Assembly (NCBI GenBank): GCA_046347045.1 | Contig: JAXMGX010000003.1 | Location: 1-64,000, forward strand | Direction of reading: 5' to 3' | DNA length: 64,000 nt | Source of the DNA: ZC4RG30 sp046347045 | GTDB taxonomy: Bacteria; Pseudomonadota; Gammaproteobacteria; Steroidobacterales; Steroidobacteraceae | Shown here: one piece after another, positions 61,143 to 64,000 of the stretch | How the letters are laid out: every line of letters begins with the position of its first letter | Position numbering within the stretch: position 1 is the first letter of the stretch | Program-made: the position numbers and the translations under genes | Notes under the pieces: model-generated | What the model saw: the letters and a program-made list of their open reading frames with translations, nothing else | Databases searched by the model: none | Told to the model about the DNA's origin: nothing

Positions 61143-64000
61143 CTACATCTTCACATTCACGCTGAACTTCAGCGTGCGCATGACGCCGGCCACATCGCCC
61201 TCCTTGAAGTAGTAGGGCCGGCCTGGATAGCCATCCAGCAGGAATGAGTAATTGCGCGTGTTGAACACATTGAGCACGTCGAGGCGCAACTGCATGGCGG
61301 TACTGCCGGGCAGCTTGAAGTCCTTGGTGGCCTGCAGGTCCAGCGAACGGTAGCCGAAGTTCTTCTTCGGAAACTGCGAGATCTTGATGTAGTTGTAATT
61401 GAAGCCGTCTGCCGGATCGGCGTTGTCGCCATCGAATGCGGTCAAGGGCTTGGGCGATTCGAGCACCACCTTGGCGCCGAACACGACCCCCGGGGAAACA
61501 TCCACGCTGGCGGCTGCCACGAAGCGGTGCTTGGGCACCTGGTTCGACAGCACGAACGGCGACATCTTCGCAAAGGCGTAATCGAACTGGTAATCGCCAT
61601 TGGAGATCAGCCGCTCCTTCGCCCGCGAGTAGGTATAGGCAAGGCTGGCCGACCAGGGCGACTCCACCGACCAGGGCTTCTCGGCCGACAGCAGAAGCTG
61701 CGTGGTGCGCGAGGACTTGGCATTGTCGAACAGGTACAGCGAACCACCGCCGGCGTTGGCGACCAGCCCGTCATAGCCTGCCCAGCGTTGGGTGTCGTAG
61801 AAATACCAGGTGCCATCGCCGTAGAAATTGCCGAGGCTCGCAATCAGGCCGTCGTGGCTCAGGATGCGCGCCACCGAGGCGCTGGTGTTCCATTGGCCGA
61901 AGCGGTTGCGCATGCCGAAGCTGAACTGGTCGGAATACGGCGCCTTGATCCGGTTGTTGATCAGATGCATCTCGCCGAAGGCCCCGGGCGCGATCGACTG
62001 CACGCCTGCGGCCGTTAGGTAGTTGCTGTTCCAGGGGATGCAGTACGGATCGCCGGTAGTGCCCGGCTGACAGCCCTGGCTCTTGATGTTCCAGAAGCGC
62101 ACGGTGGGTGTATACAGCGTGGCTTTGTTGGTCTCGTGCTGCAGGATGCCGAACACATTGCGGTCGTAGCTGCGACCCGCGGCCCAGAAGATCACATGCC
62201 GCTGGTCGGCGAAGATGTCGTACGACAGGCCCAGCCGCGGCTGGATCTGGTTGGACGGGTTCTTCCGGTTGTGGCCATTGCTGATGTAGTCGGCAATATT
62301 GATGCCGGCCTTCGCCAGCGTCTGCGCATAGGTCTGACCGGGTGCCGCGCCGCGATACTTGCCGTTGAAGGTGTAGGTATCCGGATCGTTGTTGGTATCG
62401 ATGCCGTACAGCGCGGCGACGAAGCGCTGCGGCGTCACGTAGTTGGTGTAGGTGGGCGTCTGCTCATAGTCGTAGCGCACACCGAGGCTCACCAGCCAGT
62501 GGCCGTCGATGTCCCAGTCGTCCTGCAGGTAGATGCCGAACTGGCGGTTCTTCGACGTGGAAACCGTGGACTGCGCGGCATCGGCCTGCGCACCGAAGAC
62601 CACCTGGAAAGGATTGGCTTCGACGCCGCCCGGACCCACGTAGTACGAATACAGCGGCGCCGTGGCGGCATCCCGGTACGCGAGCTTCACGTCCTTGAAC
62701 TTGATGCCGCCCTTCACGGTGTGCTCGCCAAGCCAGCGGACATCGGTGATGGTCAGATCGTCCTGCAGCGAGTAGCCGCGCTGCTTCGCCATGAAGTAGT
62801 TGCGCGGATCCACACCATCGACCTGCAGGATGGGATTGAAGCCGTTGTCCTGCGGCGTCAGCACCACGAACTGCCGGCCGGCGGCATCGCTGGTCTTCGA
62901 TGGCGAATCGTCGGTGTTCTCGAACGTGGTGGTGACTTCGTTGAAGAACCTGCCGGCGGCATGCTCCCAGCGTAGCTGCAGCCGCTTCTAGTCGTTCACG
63001 TAGGTCGATGCTGCCGACGCGGCAATGACACCCGCAGCGCCGGCCTGCTGACGTTCGCGCCGATACTTGCCGGTGAGCTCGAGCCGGTCGACATCGGTGA
63101 CCTCCCAGTCGAGCTTGCCGAAGAACAGTCCTTCCTTGAACGGATTGGCCACCGGCCTGTAGTTGGCGCGCAGATCCGCCGGCAGCCAGTTCGCCACCGG
63201 CAGATCGTTGCGGTTTTCGTCCTGCAACTGTGGCGGCTTGACGGTGTTCGGCGAGGTGAAGCGTTTCGCCTCATAGGTGAGGAAGTAGTGCAGCTTGTCC
63301 TGAATGATCGGGCCGCCCACCGCGATGCCGTATTCCTTGTTCGGACCGCCCTGCTTGCCCTGGCCCGCAGCCTCCTCGGCCGGCGTCATCTCGCGCAGAT
63401 GGCTGCTGGTATAGGTGCCGAAGGCCTCGGCATGGAATTCGTTGGTACCGGAGCGCGTGACCGCCGTCACCGCCGCGCCGGAGATCTGGTCGTATTCGGC
63501 CTTGTAGTTCGACGTGATGACGCGGTATTCGCCGATGGCGAGTTGCGGGAAGGGATTGCCCGGATCGCCGACGGGATTCTGGTTCGGATCGGCACCACCC
63601 TGCCCTGCAACGCCGGTGGCGCGCACGTAGTTCTTCTGTCCCACGCCATCGATGTACACGTTGGTGGCGCCGGAGGTCTGCGCGCCGCTGCGCAGCGAGG
63701 TGTTTCCTTTGGCGTCGGTCTGGAACACCATGCCCGGCACCGCGTCGGCGAACTCCAGGAAGTTGCGCGTGATCTGCGGCGTGGTCTCGATCTGGCGCGG
63801 CGAGACGATCGCGCCCACCTGCGAGGTGCGGGTCTCCACCAGCCGCGTCGACGAGACGACGATTTCCTCCAGCTCTTCGCTGGGCGCGGGCGCCCCGGCC
63901 GCCAGATCCAGCGTCGATGTGGTGGCCACCGCCAGCGTCACCACCTGGTCGGTGCCTGCACCCGCCGTCACGCGATACGTGCCCGGCGGCAGGCCGACCA
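61143..64000 (-). pseudogene. Oar-like TonB-dependent receptor broken by an in-frame TAG, 5' end cut by window edge
   Basis: About 950 codons remain in one frame. The N-terminal part (GLPPGTYRVTAGAG...) is the end of a carboxypeptidase-regulatory-like domain. A TonB plug (EEIVVSSTRLVETRTSQVGA, NVYIDGVGQKNY) and a long barrel with Oar-type features (ISGAAVTAVTRSGTNEFHAEA) follow. The barrel reading stops at TAG (62990-62988) after STYVND, but the frame continues without shift: KRLQLRWEHAAGRFFNEVTT and on to a normal end (LKFSVNVKM). A Lys- or Gln-type codon has probably become TAG. TAG is used as an ordinary stop elsewhere here (37762, 37765), so read-through is not expected. Either a pseudogene or a sequencing error. 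Confidence 0.85.

Noticed and set aside
62988..62990. Programmed amber read-through or recoding in the TonB receptor
   Set aside because: TAG ends other genes in this window and no recoding signal or downstream hairpin of the usual kind is seen; mutation or sequencing error is simpler.
1..64000. tRNA, rRNA, CRISPR arrays, insertion sequences, attachment sites
   Set aside because: No T-loop and anticodon-arm pattern, no evenly spaced direct repeats, no transposase or integrase and no terminal inverted repeats were recognised by reading; a covariance-model scan would settle small RNAs.

Overview
The window is high-GC, densely coded DNA (46 protein genes, no tRNA, rRNA, CRISPR array or insertion sequence seen). 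TamA/TamB, Hsp15, YghU, Lhr and PgaBCD orthologues point to a gammaproteobacterium. The many TonB receptors and secreted DUF1592/DUF1800/DUF1501/DUF6152 proteins, together with LigAB, suggest the Steroidobacterales/Nevskiales side. That placement is an inference from gene content, not a phylogeny. No gap between genes exceeds about 225 bp.

Layout. 1-3706 (minus): a DUF1592 cytochrome-like protein, cut by the left edge, and a coupled exported ankyrin protein. 3781-6771: a Tat-exported fluoroacetate-dehalogenase-like hydrolase with a pirin, then a secreted EF-hand protein and a SnoaL-like protein. 6784-11361: a TonB receptor (minus) diverging from an MFS carrier, then YghU. 11367-16237: the giant helicase Lhr and a hemerythrin. 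16271-25118: an HNH nuclease (minus), then a plus-strand run of a beta-propeller protein, Hsp15, a small secreted protein, TamA and TamB. 25128-31332 (minus): a GH3 glycosidase, an amidohydrolase and an M49-like lipoprotein. 31479-37765 (plus): a DksA/TraR-like protein, a macro domain, pgaBCD (no pgaA here), a DUF4442 protein and a nitronate monooxygenase. 37762-43373 (minus): LigB/LigA-type dioxygenase subunits, a GNAT-like protein, and a DUF1501/DUF1800 pair. 43471-44732 (plus): two unknowns. 44746-49058 (minus): HiPIP, DUF6152, a secreted unknown, a RutB-like amidohydrolase and a PQQ/haem alcohol dehydrogenase. 49208-50659 (plus): a carotenoid-cleavage-type oxygenase. 50714-59594 (minus): a tight five-gene signalling cluster. 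59748-61082: an AmpG-like MFS protein. 61143-64000 (minus): a TonB receptor broken by one in-frame TAG.

The most unusual block is 50714-59594. A membrane PAS sensor with no output domain is followed by a hybrid histidine kinase with receiver and HPt domains, then an RsbQ-type alpha/beta hydrolase whose gene overlaps that of a PAS/degenerate-GGDEF/EAL protein, and finally UdgX, a uracil-DNA glycosylase homologue with the KRRxH signature of covalent uracil binding. This looks like a small-molecule sensing module feeding c-di-GMP turnover and phosphorelay. c-di-GMP is known to control PgaC/PgaD in E. coli, so the pga genes in the same window are a conceivable target.
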